DNA of 64,000 bases, taken from positions 1,116,001-1,180,000 of the forward strand of contig NZ_JAYGJQ010000001.1 in NCBI RefSeq assembly GCF_035013165.1, written 5' to 3'. This document shows positions 1 through 9,227 of the stretch, one piece after another. The stretch is from Bacteriovorax sp. PP10 (GTDB taxonomy: Bacteria; Bdellovibrionota; Bacteriovoracia; Bacteriovoracales; Bacteriovoracaceae). A model generated the notes under the pieces. That model saw only the letters and a program-made list of their open reading frames with translations, made no database searches and was not told the DNA's origin. The position numbers were made by a program, and so were the translations under genes. Positions within the stretch are counted from its first letter, which is position 1, and every line of letters starts with the position of its first letter.

Positions 1-120
1 ATTTTAGAAGAATCTGAATACAGTCAACGAGAAGATACTAAGGTCTTAGTTGAAAAATTTATCAATGAAGTATTAACAGTTAAAATTTCGAATGCCTTAG
101 AGCAAGAACAAAAAAATTAA
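1..120 (+). CDS. 3' end of an unidentified protein
   Basis: An open frame enters from the left edge and ends at a TAA at 118-120, giving 39 residues that finish in EQEQKN. It is rich in Glu and Lys and shows no recognisable motif, so the function cannot be told. The stop overlaps the stop of the convergent exporter gene by 4 bp. Reading-frame continuity to the edge is seen; that it is coding is inferred. Confidence 0.55.
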   Translation: MLEESEYSQREDTKVLVEKFINEVLTVKISNALEQEQKN

Positions 121-1352
121 TGGGCCATCACTTCAACAGAGTTGGGATCACTCGCAACTTTGTTCACAATATTTTTACTTCCCCAAACTAAAATAAGTAC
201 TGCAATCACTGAAGTCCCGACAAAAATCCCTGCTACAGGGAAAAGTTGTTGGGCCTTTAAGACTCCTACACAGACCGAAACCAGAGCTCCTGCTGCCATT
301 TGCAAGAAGCCTAACATCGCAGCAGCACTTCCTGCTTTTGAACCAAATGGCGCCATCGCAAGTGAAGCAGAGTTAGGATTTGAAAGTCCAATACAGCATA
401 GAAAGACAAACATCGTTCCCACTACACTGTAGAGATTATACCAATCAAAGTATGAGCAGATTAAGAAGATGAAACTTGCAACTGTTAATGCTAGTAGTGA
501 AGAAAGAAGAATACTTTCGTTTGAGAATTTTTTAATGAGTAGAACATTGACCTGACTCATACCAATTAATCCCATAGCGATGAAAGCAAAGATCCAACCA
601 TAAGTTTGTTCACTTACTCCGAAAATTTCCATGAAGATGGTAGGAGAGGCAGCAAGGTAAACAAAGAGTCCGGAAAAACCAATAGCTCCAGAAATTGCAT
701 AAGTGTAAAATTGAGGCTCACGAAGGATTGAAAGATAGTTTCTTATAATCGGCATCGGGTGAAGAACGTGAGATGTATCCGCTTTATGACTTTCGGGTAA
801 TTTAAAAAAGACTACGGTTAAAATAATAATGGCGATCGCTGCGAGTACAACAAACACCGAGGCCCAGCCTGAATGCACGGCCAGGTAACCACCAATCGTT
901 GGAGCAAGAAGTGGTGAAACTCCTAAAATTAAAATAAGCATTGAGAAAACTTTTGCACTTTCTTTTGGTTCAAATAAATCTCTGACCATGGCAAATGATC
1001 CAACACTGGCAGCACAACCACCAACGGCCTGAAGAAATCTAAAAGCAATCAGTGAATTAATAGAGTTTGAAAGGGCACATGCAATTGAGGCCAGGATGTA
1101 AATGATAAGACCAAAATAAAGTGGTTTTTTACGTCCAAAACGATCCATCACCGGGCCGTAAAATAACTGACCTGAGGCCAGACCAATAAAGTAACTTGAA
1201 AGAGTGAGTGAAACTTCTGCAACGTTGGTATTAAACGCATGGGCCATCTGAGGGAAGGCCGATAAGTACATATCAATTGAAAAGGGTGAAAGGGCGGTTA
1301 AAGAGCCCAGAATCAATATAAGTGTCGCGTGACTTTTTTTATTCTGCTGCAA
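117..1352 (-). CDS. Bcr/CflA-family multidrug efflux transporter (MFS)
   Basis: A 411-residue, very hydrophobic protein with about 12 predicted membrane helices, the usual size for drug:H+ antiporters of the major facilitator superfamily. The first helix carries IDMYLSAFP (about residues 26-34), the counterpart of the DMYLPALP signature of Bcr/CflA transporters. The loop between helices 2 and 3 has the MFS motif A as GPVMDRFGRKKP (66-77), followed by RFLQAVGGCAA. The family expels drugs such as bicyclomycin and sulfonamides across the inner membrane; the substrate here is unknown. It is divergent from the helicase gene, with 145 bp between them. Confidence 0.9.
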   Translation of the reverse strand: MQQNKKSHATLILILGSLTALSPFSIDMYLSAFPQMAHAFNTNVAEVSLTLSSYFIGLASGQLFYGPVMDRFGRKKPLYFGLIIYILASIACALSNSINSLIAFRFLQAVGGCAASVGSFAMVRDLFEPKESAKVFSMLILILGVSPLLAPTIGGYLAVHSGWASVFVVLAAIAIIILTVVFFKLPESHKADTSHVLHPMPIIRNYLSILREPQFYTYAISGAIGFSGLFVYLAASPTIFMEIFGVSEQTYGWIFAFIAMGLIGMSQVNVLLIKKFSNESILLSSLLALTVASFIFLICSYFDWYNLYSVVGTMFVFLCCIGLSNPNSASLAMAPFGSKAGSAAAMLGFLQMAAGALVSVCVGVLKAQQLFPVAGIFVGTSVIAVLILVWGSKNIVNKVASDPNSVEVMAH

Positions 1353-1497
1353 AGGGATTCTCCATCGAAAAGAGTCCCATTTTAGTTCATTCTAGGTGAG
1401 CTTTCAATGACTGTTAGTTTTTCCTAGGTGCCTAAATAACCTTTACATAAATACTGGGATTGTTATTCTATCTGCATATTGCTATATAGGGTTATAA

Positions 1498-2742
1498 ATG
1501 AAAAACGATGAAAACTTTAAAGAATTAGGCTTAACTGATGAATTGCTTCTCGCGGTAGAGAAGTCAGGTTTTACGGAACCAACACGCATTCAGGAAATCA
1601 CATTGCCGCTTATCCTTGAAGGAAGAGATCTTCTCATTGAAGCTCAAACCGGATCGGGAAAAACTGCATGTTTTGCCTGGCCTCTATTGCAAAAAATCAG
1701 TGCTGAAAAAACTAGTGAAAGTAAAACGATTCAGGCATTAATTTTGACTCCGACAAGAGAGCTTGCTCTTCAAGTCTCAGGTGCTTTTTATCGCTTTGGA
1801 GAGTTCTTAGAAAATAAAGTATCAGTGTTAACAGTTATCGGTGGCGAAAGCATTGATCAACAAACCAGAGCTCTGGCAGATGGAGTGGATGTTGTCGTGG
1901 CAACTCCTGGACGTCTATTAGATTTAATCGGACAGAAAGTTTTAAGTCTAAGCGATATTAAATTTTTAGTTTTAGATGAAGCCGATAAAATTTTGGATCT
2001 TGGGTTTGCAGCTGAATTAGATTTAGTTTTGCAGGAAATTTCAGGTAAGAGACAAAATTTATTTTTCTCTGCAACTTATCCGGAAAAAGTTCTGGAGATC
2101 GTTAAGAGAATTTCAGCAGCACCAGAGCATATCAAAATTGAAGATGACACTCCGACAGTTGAAAATATTTTTCAAAGAGTGATTGAAGTTAATAAAGAAA
2201 ATCGTGGAATGTTACTTCGCCATTTAATCGTTATGGAAAAATGGAAGAATGCTTTGATTTTCGTTTCAAGTAAAACGGCCGCGGGAAATCTGTCAGAGAA
2301 ATTGAAAAAAGTAGGAGTGAGAGCTGGCGCCATTCATGGTGATCTTTCTCAACCTGAAAGAAATAAAGCATTGTCAGACTTTAAAGATAAGAAAATTGAT
2401 TTCCTAGTGGCAACAGATGTTGCAGCAAGAGGAATTGATATTAATAAGCTGACGTTAGTTATTAACTTTGATCTTCCAAGATCTCCTGCTGACTATATCC
2501 ACCGCATCGGAAGAACCGGACGCGCTGGAGAAAAAGGACTGGCCGTGACTTTTATTAGTCATGAAGACCAGGAGCATTTCAAATTAATTGAAAAGCGCGC
2601 ACAGATTAGACTTGAGCGTGAAATGATTAATGGATTTGAGCTTACCGGAGAGGCACCTGTGGTCATCAAAGGACAGGCACCGGTAAAAGGTAAGAGAAAA
2701 AGTAAAAAGGATAAAGCACGCGAGTTAGCTCAGAAGAGTTAA
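1498..2742 (+). CDS. DEAD-box ATP-dependent RNA helicase
   Basis: A 414-residue superfamily 2 helicase with all core motifs: Q motif (F25 and Q32), motif I AQTGSGKT (49-56), PTREL, VATPGR, DEAD (160-163), SAT, then in the second RecA domain ARGIDI and HRIGRTGR. The C-terminus is a short basic tail (KGKRKSKKDKAREL) like those that help RNA binding in RhlE-type helicases. It unwinds RNA duplexes, probably in ribosome assembly or mRNA turnover; which subfamily it belongs to cannot be fixed by eye. The stop overlaps the convergent AI-2E-family gene by 4 bp. Confidence 0.95.
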   Translation: MKNDENFKELGLTDELLLAVEKSGFTEPTRIQEITLPLILEGRDLLIEAQTGSGKTACFAWPLLQKISAEKTSESKTIQALILTPTRELALQVSGAFYRFGEFLENKVSVLTVIGGESIDQQTRALADGVDVVVATPGRLLDLIGQKVLSLSDIKFLVLDEADKILDLGFAAELDLVLQEISGKRQNLFFSATYPEKVLEIVKRISAAPEHIKIEDDTPTVENIFQRVIEVNKENRGMLLRHLIVMEKWKNALIFVSSKTAAGNLSEKLKKVGVRAGAIHGDLSQPERNKALSDFKDKKIDFLVATDVAARGIDINKLTLVINFDLPRSPADYIHRIGRTGRAGEKGLAVTFISHEDQEHFKLIEKRAQIRLEREMINGFELTGEAPVVIKGQAPVKGKRKSKKDKARELAQKS

Positions 2743-3737
2743 TGCTGTTTAAGAAGATCTCTTAACCATAATTTTTCAATCGTACTGTACGCGGCCACCA
2801 TCGGTAGGATTGCAATCATTCCAGGAACTCCTGCAATCGTTCCAGCAAAAATTAATGACAACAAAACAACCAAAGGCGAAAGCTTCATTCTATTTCCGTA
2901 GATGTAGGGAGTGAGTACGTAACTTTCAAATAAATGATAGGCCGTTAAAATGGCAAAAATAAGAAGGGCAGCTTCTGCTCCTGCTGCAAGACCCATAATC
3001 GAAGAAGTAAAAGCGATGAGAATAAATCCAATACCTGGAAGAATATCAAAGAAAGCTGCAAGTACGGCAAGAGTCAGGGCCGCGGGAATATGTAAGAGAG
3101 TTGCCGAAACAAAAACAACAAGGGCCGCAAGGGTTGATGTTGTGACTTGTCCAAATACGTAGGCCGTCATGATAGGCTCTATATCACGCACCGTTTGGTC
3201 CATTCTTTCCTGAACTCTTTCATTAAAGTGTGAGCGAAACCAGCGATATGAACGATTGCCATCTAGAAACATGTATAACGAAACAATAAAAAATATCCCC
3301 ATGCTAAGAAGTCCGCCGAAGGTTTGTTTCCCTATGACAGGCAACAAGCTTTCCGCATTTTTTATCAGGTCTGGAGAATTTTGAAGAAGTTCATTGACGT
3401 TTTTTACTAAAGAACTAGCAAATGGCATGGTCAGGATTTTGGACTTAATTTCAGGGAAGTGAAGGGAGAGGTCCATCAGCTGGCCTACGAGTGTCGGAAT
3501 AATTAAAAATAAAATGGAAAACAAAATTCCAAAGTAGAAAAGTATAATAAGAGGAGTGGCGATCTTTTTGAGCATTCCTTTTTTGATTAAGAATTTTTTC
3601 ACAGTGGATAATGTCATGGCGACAATCATGGCAATAAAAAATAGCAACAGTTGATATCTCAATTCTATTACTAAGAATGTTACGGTGGCAAAAATTAAGA
3701 TAGCAGCGAATGTTCGAAAAGGTATTTCGATCTTCAT
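2739..3737 (-). CDS. AI-2E family transporter (PerM/TqsA-like permease)
   Basis: A 332-residue polytopic membrane protein, typical for the family (about 330-370). It has paired N-terminal helices, a long soluble stretch after helix 3, the DILPGIGF motif around residue 230 and the closing PYIYGNRMKLSPLVVLLSL block, both hallmarks of the AI-2E/PerM family. E. coli TqsA exports autoinducer-2, but most homologues have no proven substrate and some act as Na+(Li+)/H+ antiporters. It is encoded alone, so context gives no substrate. Confidence 0.9.
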   Translation of the reverse strand: MKIEIPFRTFAAILIFATVTFLVIELRYQLLLFFIAMIVAMTLSTVKKFLIKKGMLKKIATPLIILFYFGILFSILFLIIPTLVGQLMDLSLHFPEIKSKILTMPFASSLVKNVNELLQNSPDLIKNAESLLPVIGKQTFGGLLSMGIFFIVSLYMFLDGNRSYRWFRSHFNERVQERMDQTVRDIEPIMTAYVFGQVTTSTLAALVVFVSATLLHIPAALTLAVLAAFFDILPGIGFILIAFTSSIMGLAAGAEAALLIFAILTAYHLFESYVLTPYIYGNRMKLSPLVVLLSLIFAGTIAGVPGMIAILPMVAAYSTIEKLWLRDLLKQH

Positions 3738-3926
3738 ATATAAACATTATCTGAACAGGTGAAGGAAGACAAAATGAGAATGGGTAGAGAAGCACTTCTC
3801 TCAATTAAATCGCCATGGTGCACATGGCCTTGGAACTTTTAAAAAATCATGAGGAATGAAACAAAGAGTATTGTAAATACTTTCAAATAAAAGTAGCGTT
3901 CTATAAAATAACACTCAGGTAATTAT

Positions 3927-4442
3927 ATGACGCTCTCAAGAATTGGACTTAGTTTATTTCTCGCAACGATGATGGCCACTCCTTCTTTTGCTAAAACGCA
4001 GGAATGTTTAGGAGATACGGTTGTTGCCTCTTTCATTTGCACGACGCCATTTGCTCCAGATATCAGATTTTATATGAATGAGTTTCAAACCTGTGAAAAT
4101 GGCCAGATCATCGAGCTTAACCGCAGTATGTCGGGAATGAATGTTGTTTCAAATGAGGACATAGATGAAATTCACACGATTGATGCTGAGAATATTTCTG
4201 TGACTTATGCAGAAAAAAGAACACTGATTGATCCTGTAAATAGAGTTGATTATCTTTCATTTTTAATGCCGACGAGTATGGTGATGATGGATGGCGATTC
4301 AGTGATTGAAATGAAAGTGACAGATGTCATTGAACCTGATTATGAAGGAAGCGATCAGACCCACTTTATTGGGTCATATAAAATGATGAACAAAGATCAC
4401 CCTTCAGAAGAAGGTAAATTAATTTGTTTCGTTTACCGCTAA
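3927..4442 (+). CDS. secreted hypothetical protein
   Basis: A 171-residue protein with a clear Sec signal peptide (MTLSRIGLSLFLATMMATPSFA, probable cut after A22). The mature part is acidic and has four or five cysteines, including C27, C37 and one near the C-terminus, which may form disulfides in the periplasm. I do not recognise a family. It ends 4 bp before the convergent reductase gene. Export is well supported by sequence; the role is unknown. Confidence 0.75.
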   Translation: MTLSRIGLSLFLATMMATPSFAKTQECLGDTVVASFICTTPFAPDIRFYMNEFQTCENGQIIELNRSMSGMNVVSNEDIDEIHTIDAENISVTYAEKRTLIDPVNRVDYLSFLMPTSMVMMDGDSVIEMKVTDVIEPDYEGSDQTHFIGSYKMMNKDHPSEEGKLICFVYR

Positions 4443-4446
4443 AACC

Positions 4447-5169
4447 TTACCACCACTTCTCAAAGTGAATTCTCTCTTTTGGGATACCAAAATCCTGCAG
4501 CTCTTTAGTTAATCCATCAATAAGTGGTCTTGGCCCACAAATGAAAAAATGAGAATTAAAATTGCATTCATGTTTTTTTAGAAACTCCAGATTGATTCTG
4601 CCAGTTTCACCATTCCATTGATCGGTAGGAGTTTTAGTCACGGTGAAAATCGTGAAAGGAGCAAGTTCTTCTTTGAAGAGGATGTCTTCATCAGAAGATA
4701 CAGAATAAAAAACTTTAATAGGATTTTTCTTTTTATCTACACTTCGAATCATTGAAAGCAGGGGAGTGATTCCAATACCACCGGCAATTAAAGTAAGAGA
4801 GACATTCATCAGTTCAGGAGTCAGAAAAAATTTTCCCTGGCCTTCTGTGATCATGACTTCATCGCCAAGCCTAGCTTCATTGTGAAGATATTTTGTCACA
4901 GGATGAGTCGTGGACTCTCTGACGGCGAGATCAATAAAACCCTGGTCATTGATTGAAGAAGTAATGGTGTAACCACCGATACCGATATCATTGGGGCCAT
5001 AGAGGTCAATCCACTGCCCTGGTCTGAACATGTAAGAGCGCTCACCAAAATTTAATCGAAACGTTTTTATTTTTTTAGTCGCCTGCTCAATGGACGTGAT
5101 TTTAGCAGGGAAAATATCAGGGGATGTTGCCAAGTGCCACTCTTTGGATAGTGAATTATTAATAGTCAT
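4447..5169 (-). CDS. FNR-type FAD/NAD(P)H oxidoreductase
   Basis: A 240-residue protein with the two-domain ferredoxin-NADP reductase fold. The N-terminal beta-barrel has the flavin-binding GGYTITSS (in place of RxYS/T), and the C-terminal nucleotide domain has AGGIGITPLLSMIRS, FICGP and a terminal aromatic tail FEKWW. There is no 2Fe-2S domain. Such proteins pass electrons from NAD(P)H to a partner. It lies 36 bp downstream of a polytopic histidine-rich membrane protein on the same strand, which makes that protein a likely electron acceptor (inference). An SD-like AGGTGA precedes the ATG. Confidence 0.88.
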   Translation of the reverse strand: MTINNSLSKEWHLATSPDIFPAKITSIEQATKKIKTFRLNFGERSYMFRPGQWIDLYGPNDIGIGGYTITSSINDQGFIDLAVRESTTHPVTKYLHNEARLGDEVMITEGQGKFFLTPELMNVSLTLIAGGIGITPLLSMIRSVDKKKNPIKVFYSVSSDEDILFKEELAPFTIFTVTKTPTDQWNGETGRINLEFLKKHECNFNSHFFICGPRPLIDGLTKELQDFGIPKERIHFEKWW

Positions 5170-5205
5170 AATTTCACCTGCAATAAGAGTGGTGTAAAGA
5201 AAATT

Positions 5206-6384
5206 TTAACTCAAGATCTTATCTCTTATGTCTTTATGGTTGAATTTCCAGATAACGCTATCAATGAAAAAATGATGAATATTAATGAAGACTGCAAAAC
5301 TGATCATGAAGAACCAGGTATTAAAGTGACTGATTGAATTTAGTTCTGTGTCCAGGAAATGGGGGATGGTTTCAAAGGCCAGAATTCCGGCAACGACTAA
5401 AGCGATCATCTTAAGTGAGATAAAAAAGTTTTCTTTATTCGATTTTTCACCACGGGCCACTTCGAGTCTGTAAGCAAAGGGCAGGTACTGAAGAGAATGA
5501 AAAAATGGAATTGTTAAAAAGTAAAACTCATTTTGCCTAATCGGAGGAAACCACCAGATATGAAAGGCCACATATCCAACGAGTACATTGAGCGGGGGAA
5601 GCTTTTTGGTTTTCTGATAATTCTTATAAAAGACAAAATATAAAACCAGTGCAGAGGTAATCAAAACTGTGTATTTAAAAAATGCAATAAAGAGAACCGA
5701 AAAACCAATGGCATTTAATGGAATATTAAAGAAGTATCCAGTTGAGGTCGTGGCATCAGCAGCAGGAATACTGACAAAGAAAAAATTAAAGAAGGCGATA
5801 CTGAAGAGACTTATTTTAATGAGCTGCTTTTGTCTTAAAGAGAAATTGTAAGCAGAATAATTGCCATAAACCATCATGCATCCAAAAATTTGTTTGGCGT
5901 AATGCCAGCCAACAGTGATGTACATAATGCGGACTGAAAATGCGAGTAACTCGGTTCCTAGGTTTGCCTGCTCACCAATTTGAAAGGCCAGACCAGTTTT
6001 CAGCAATAAAGAGTTCAAGTAAATGATCGCGGAGTTATTTGATATAATTTCATTAAAGTAGAAATAGCTCATCATATATAAGAATAGGAGTGCAAGGGGA
6101 ACGGCGATAAGTGGAAGCCAACTTTGCAAAATAAATTTTGCTCCTCTTGTATAAGCAAAACGATAAGAAATAAGAAAATGAGGGTAGTTGCAGATAAATG
6201 ATAGCCACGAAAAAAGTGTGCCTACTTGAACAAAGCGAGTCGAGATCAATTCAGAATTGGCCTTCATTGGATCAAAGATTATAAAAAGAAACCAGATGAG
6301 AATACTTAATCCACCTAAGAACCAAAAGTCTTTGACCTGGTTTGAAGTGAGTGAATGGGGTCTGTTTGTTGAAGCTATTTCCAT
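5206..6384 (-). CDS. polytopic membrane protein with conserved histidine motifs
   Basis: A 392-residue protein with about nine to ten hydrophobic helices. Histidines lie at helix ends in motifs: NYPHF (66-70), WHYAKQ (160-165), FHIWWF (274-279), FHSLQYLP (295-302) and HHFFIDSVIWK (370-380). Spaced His clusters of this kind are the usual metal ligands of membrane desaturase/hydroxylase or carotenoid-cleavage enzymes, but I cannot assign a known family with certainty. The next gene downstream encodes an FNR-type reductase, consistent with a redox enzyme. The protein encoded at 51723-52715 shares four of the motifs. Membrane location is certain; enzymatic activity is inferred. Confidence 0.75.
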   Translation of the reverse strand: MEIASTNRPHSLTSNQVKDFWFLGGLSILIWFLFIIFDPMKANSELISTRFVQVGTLFSWLSFICNYPHFLISYRFAYTRGAKFILQSWLPLIAVPLALLFLYMMSYFYFNEIISNNSAIIYLNSLLLKTGLAFQIGEQANLGTELLAFSVRIMYITVGWHYAKQIFGCMMVYGNYSAYNFSLRQKQLIKISLFSIAFFNFFFVSIPAADATTSTGYFFNIPLNAIGFSVLFIAFFKYTVLITSALVLYFVFYKNYQKTKKLPPLNVLVGYVAFHIWWFPPIRQNEFYFLTIPFFHSLQYLPFAYRLEVARGEKSNKENFFISLKMIALVVAGILAFETIPHFLDTELNSISHFNTWFFMISFAVFINIHHFFIDSVIWKFNHKDIRDKILS

Positions 6385-6460
6385 GTGCCATCATGTCATG
6401 CAATTGTGGAGCAATGATGGAAAACGCATTTTAAATTTAACCGTGCGATTTGCTAGTCTA

Positions 6461-7663
6461 TTAAAAGACTTTATACATGACAGTGGCTATGAATCTCACT
6501 TCATTTTGTCTGGTGACAGTGGGAGAATGGTAAACTTCTTTTCCGTAAAATTTAACTCCGGTGCTTAGGGCAAAGGTCCATTTTTTTACGAAGTGATTAA
6601 TCTCAAACATTGTCCCATAATTGATTGTCGGTGAGCCTTTATAAAACTTCCATGTTGGACTCACTTCTTCTGGCTTCACTCCAAAATAATATTCCACGTA
6701 AGCTCTGTTCCAGTATTGGATAAAAAGTTGAGGTGCAAATTTCCAAGAGAGGCGATAGAAAAATTCAGGGGCAAGATTAAGTTTTAAGCTGTAACCTTTG
6801 TTTTTTAGAAAATCGTTATAGTAGGTGAATTCTACATAATTATATTTAATAATTGATCCTATGAAGACGCCTTGCTCTCTGTCATATAAACCTTGAGCTC
6901 TATAAGGCTCTCCTTCAAGTAATCCCATTCCAAGAATACTAAAGTTACCACTATTATAAAGCAGAGATCCAAGACCATTTTTATTAATAAAAAATGGGCC
7001 GTATCTAAAAAAGAAGGCGGGAATAGGTTCAACGACAGGATTGTTTTTTTGGTATTTGTCTAAATTGTTTAATCGAATATTGGTATGAATATTAACGGCC
7101 GGACCAATGTTGAGCTCATAGGCCGACATCTGACCTCTTAATTGCCAGGGATAGAGATAAAGATCTTCTTCTGATGAGCCGTTACCACTGTAAACAATAA
7201 TTTTATCAACCACCGGAGATTTTAAAATTGTATTGTACTCCACCTTTATATGATCAAGATTATAAGTTTTATTATTAAAGTGAAGGACGCGGACCAGACT
7301 ACATCCAGGAGATTGTTCTTCTTTTTTAAAGAAAAATTCATAATAAATGTTTTGCGCTCCTTTTAGTGAGAGGCTAATTCTTTCCGGCGAAATTTCTTTC
7401 TTATCAATTTCCAAATTAAGTTTCTTTTGAAAGAAGCTTAACTTATCCAGCAGAAAATTTATTTTTTTGGCCTGCTCGAAACTTGGGTAAGTGATATCAG
7501 TTACTTTTTTGAAAGAGCATTGTTCTTGAAGGTCAACGGTGTAGTCAAAGCTTGAACCATCACCTAATGGAATGGCCAATAGAGTCAACGATTCTGCCTT
7601 GGCAGGATTGGCGACCAGAAAAAGGATGAATAAAATAAAAGGTATGGCTTTTAGCATCTCCAT
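6461..7663 (-). CDS. MipA/OmpV-like outer-membrane protein with an N-terminal extension
   Basis: A 400-residue exported protein; the signal peptide ends near NPAKA (about residue 23). The C-terminal 200 residues alternate polar and aromatic residues as in a beta-barrel, with YYFGVKPEE, a repeated YG pattern, YHSPTV and a final MYKVF ending in Phe. These match the MipA/OmpV family, whose members scaffold peptidoglycan enzymes or act as porins. The first roughly 180 residues after the signal form an extra region not present in ordinary MipA (about 250 residues). It is probably first in a leftward operon with the membrane protein and reductase (76 and 36 bp gaps). Confidence 0.7.
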   Translation of the reverse strand: MEMLKAIPFILFILFLVANPAKAESLTLLAIPLGDGSSFDYTVDLQEQCSFKKVTDITYPSFEQAKKINFLLDKLSFFQKKLNLEIDKKEISPERISLSLKGAQNIYYEFFFKKEEQSPGCSLVRVLHFNNKTYNLDHIKVEYNTILKSPVVDKIIVYSGNGSSEEDLYLYPWQLRGQMSAYELNIGPAVNIHTNIRLNNLDKYQKNNPVVEPIPAFFFRYGPFFINKNGLGSLLYNSGNFSILGMGLLEGEPYRAQGLYDREQGVFIGSIIKYNYVEFTYYNDFLKNKGYSLKLNLAPEFFYRLSWKFAPQLFIQYWNRAYVEYYFGVKPEEVSPTWKFYKGSPTINYGTMFEINHFVKKWTFALSTGVKFYGKEVYHSPTVTRQNEVRFIATVMYKVF

Positions 7664-7784
7664 TGACTATGCAATAAGAAGACCGACAGAATGTTTTTAC
7701 CGATGATGTCCGAAAGTGGCCATCAATGGGATTTATTAGGGGTTATACTGATCAAGAAAAAAGGATCTTAACTTTGAGTTTGCT

Positions 7785-9227
7785 ATGAAAAAAGAAGATA
7801 TTTACTACAAAGCAATGCTCGCACGAGATCATCGATTCGATGGAAAGTTTTTTGTAGGAGTAAAAACCACGGGGATTTACTGTCGCCCAATTTGCCCTGC
7901 ACGTCCAAAAAGGGAGAATGTCGAATTTTTCAATAACAGGCTGGAGGCAGAAAAAGCAGGCTACCGTCCTTGTTTACGCTGCCATCCTGAGAGTGCACCA
8001 ATGTCCCCCGTGTGGATTGGGACATCAGCGATTGTTAAAAGAGCAATCAAGATCCTTCATAACCAAGAGACTCTCGATTTTGATGAAGATAAATTTGCGG
8101 CCATGTTTGGAGTTTCGGCCCGACATCTTCGCAGACTGTTCATTGAAGAGATTGGAAAAACACCAAAACAACTTGCAAGTGAAAATAGATTGAATCTTGC
8201 AAGACAACTTATTGTGGAGACGGCCCTTCCCATAACTGAAATTGCTTTTGCCTCTGGTTTTGGTTCAGTCAGAAGATTCAATGCTTCCTTCAAAGAAAGA
8301 TTTAAAAGAAACCCCTCCGAAATTAGAAGAAATAAAATTACGGATGAAAATGGAATAAAGATTTCCCTTCCATACCGTCCACCATTTAATTTTGAAGCTT
8401 TAATGTACTCATATAATTTACATCGAATTGGAAAGCTGGAATGGTTTGAAAATAATCGTATGCATAGAGTGGTTGAGCATAATGGGAAAGTGGGGCAGGT
8501 CATTATCAGCAACGATCCAGAGAAGTCAAAACTCATTGTTGAAATAGATTTTCCTGACACATCTTATATTCATTCAATTGTTTCCAGAGTGAGAAATCTT
8601 TTTGATCTTGATTCTGATCCTGTGATCATCGCCAACAGCTTAGAGATGGATGCTAAAGTAAAAAAAGTTTTAAAGAAACATCCGGGAATTCGTATTCCCT
8701 CGGGATGGGACCCATTTGAAATAGGGATGGCCACAATTCTTGGACAGTTAGTAAGTATAGAACAAGGACGCAATTTAGTCGATCAGTTGATTGAGGCCGC
8801 AGGTACTCCATCTGGCCTTGTCATTGATGGTGAAAATATAAAATTATTTCCGACTCCAGAGGCCATTTTAAAATGTGATCTACAAAATGTAAGGACAACA
8901 TTAATTAGAAAAAATACCTTAATAGAATTTTCCAAAGCAGTTATTGAAGGAAGAGTCTCTCTTGAGCCGACTCAGGAAGTTGAAGGATTTATAAAAAGTG
9001 TGATGGCCCTTAAAGGGATTGGCAGATGGACTGCCGATTACATGGCGCTGAAAGTTTTAAGAAGTACCGATGCCTTTCCCTCTACGGATTTAATTCTGGC
9101 ACGTGTCCTTGAATTGCATCCGAGTGAAGTGATAGAGAAGATGAGCCCATGGCGAGGTTATGCGGCCGCTCTTTTTTGGCGTGAGTACTCAGTTCCACTT
9201 AAGAAAATTAATTCTAAGAAGTCTTAG
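7785..9227 (+). CDS. alkA: Ada-type regulator fused to AlkA DNA-3-methyladenine glycosylase
   Basis: A 480-residue fusion. The N-terminal Ada zinc domain has cysteines 33, 37, 63 and 66 (CRPIC and CLRC); C33 is the likely methyl acceptor from phosphotriesters. An AraC-type helix-turn-helix follows (about 85-185, ending KRNPSEIRR), then the AlkA N-terminal domain and a helix-hairpin-helix glycosylase core with LKGIGRWTADY (from about 409) and catalytic Asp435. The O6-methylguanine transferase domain of E. coli Ada is absent. By family knowledge it would sense alkylation, activate transcription and excise alkylated bases. It overlaps the convergent phosphoesterase gene by 14 bp. Confidence 0.93.
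   Translation: MKKEDIYYKAMLARDHRFDGKFFVGVKTTGIYCRPICPARPKRENVEFFNNRLEAEKAGYRPCLRCHPESAPMSPVWIGTSAIVKRAIKILHNQETLDFDEDKFAAMFGVSARHLRRLFIEEIGKTPKQLASENRLNLARQLIVETALPITEIAFASGFGSVRRFNASFKERFKRNPSEIRRNKITDENGIKISLPYRPPFNFEALMYSYNLHRIGKLEWFENNRMHRVVEHNGKVGQVIISNDPEKSKLIVEIDFPDTSYIHSIVSRVRNLFDLDSDPVIIANSLEMDAKVKKVLKKHPGIRIPSGWDPFEIGMATILGQLVSIEQGRNLVDQLIEAAGTPSGLVIDGENIKLFPTPEAILKCDLQNVRTTLIRKNTLIEFSKAVIEGRVSLEPTQEVEGFIKSVMALKGIGRWTADYMALKVLRSTDAFPSTDLILARVLELHPSEVIEKMSPWRGYAAALFWREYSVPLKKINSKKS

Noticed and set aside
8057-8560. Long reverse-strand ORF (167 residues) inside the Ada-AlkA gene
   Set aside because: It is antisense to a gene with intact Ada, HTH and glycosylase motifs, has no SD and shows a composition typical of the reverse of coding sequence.
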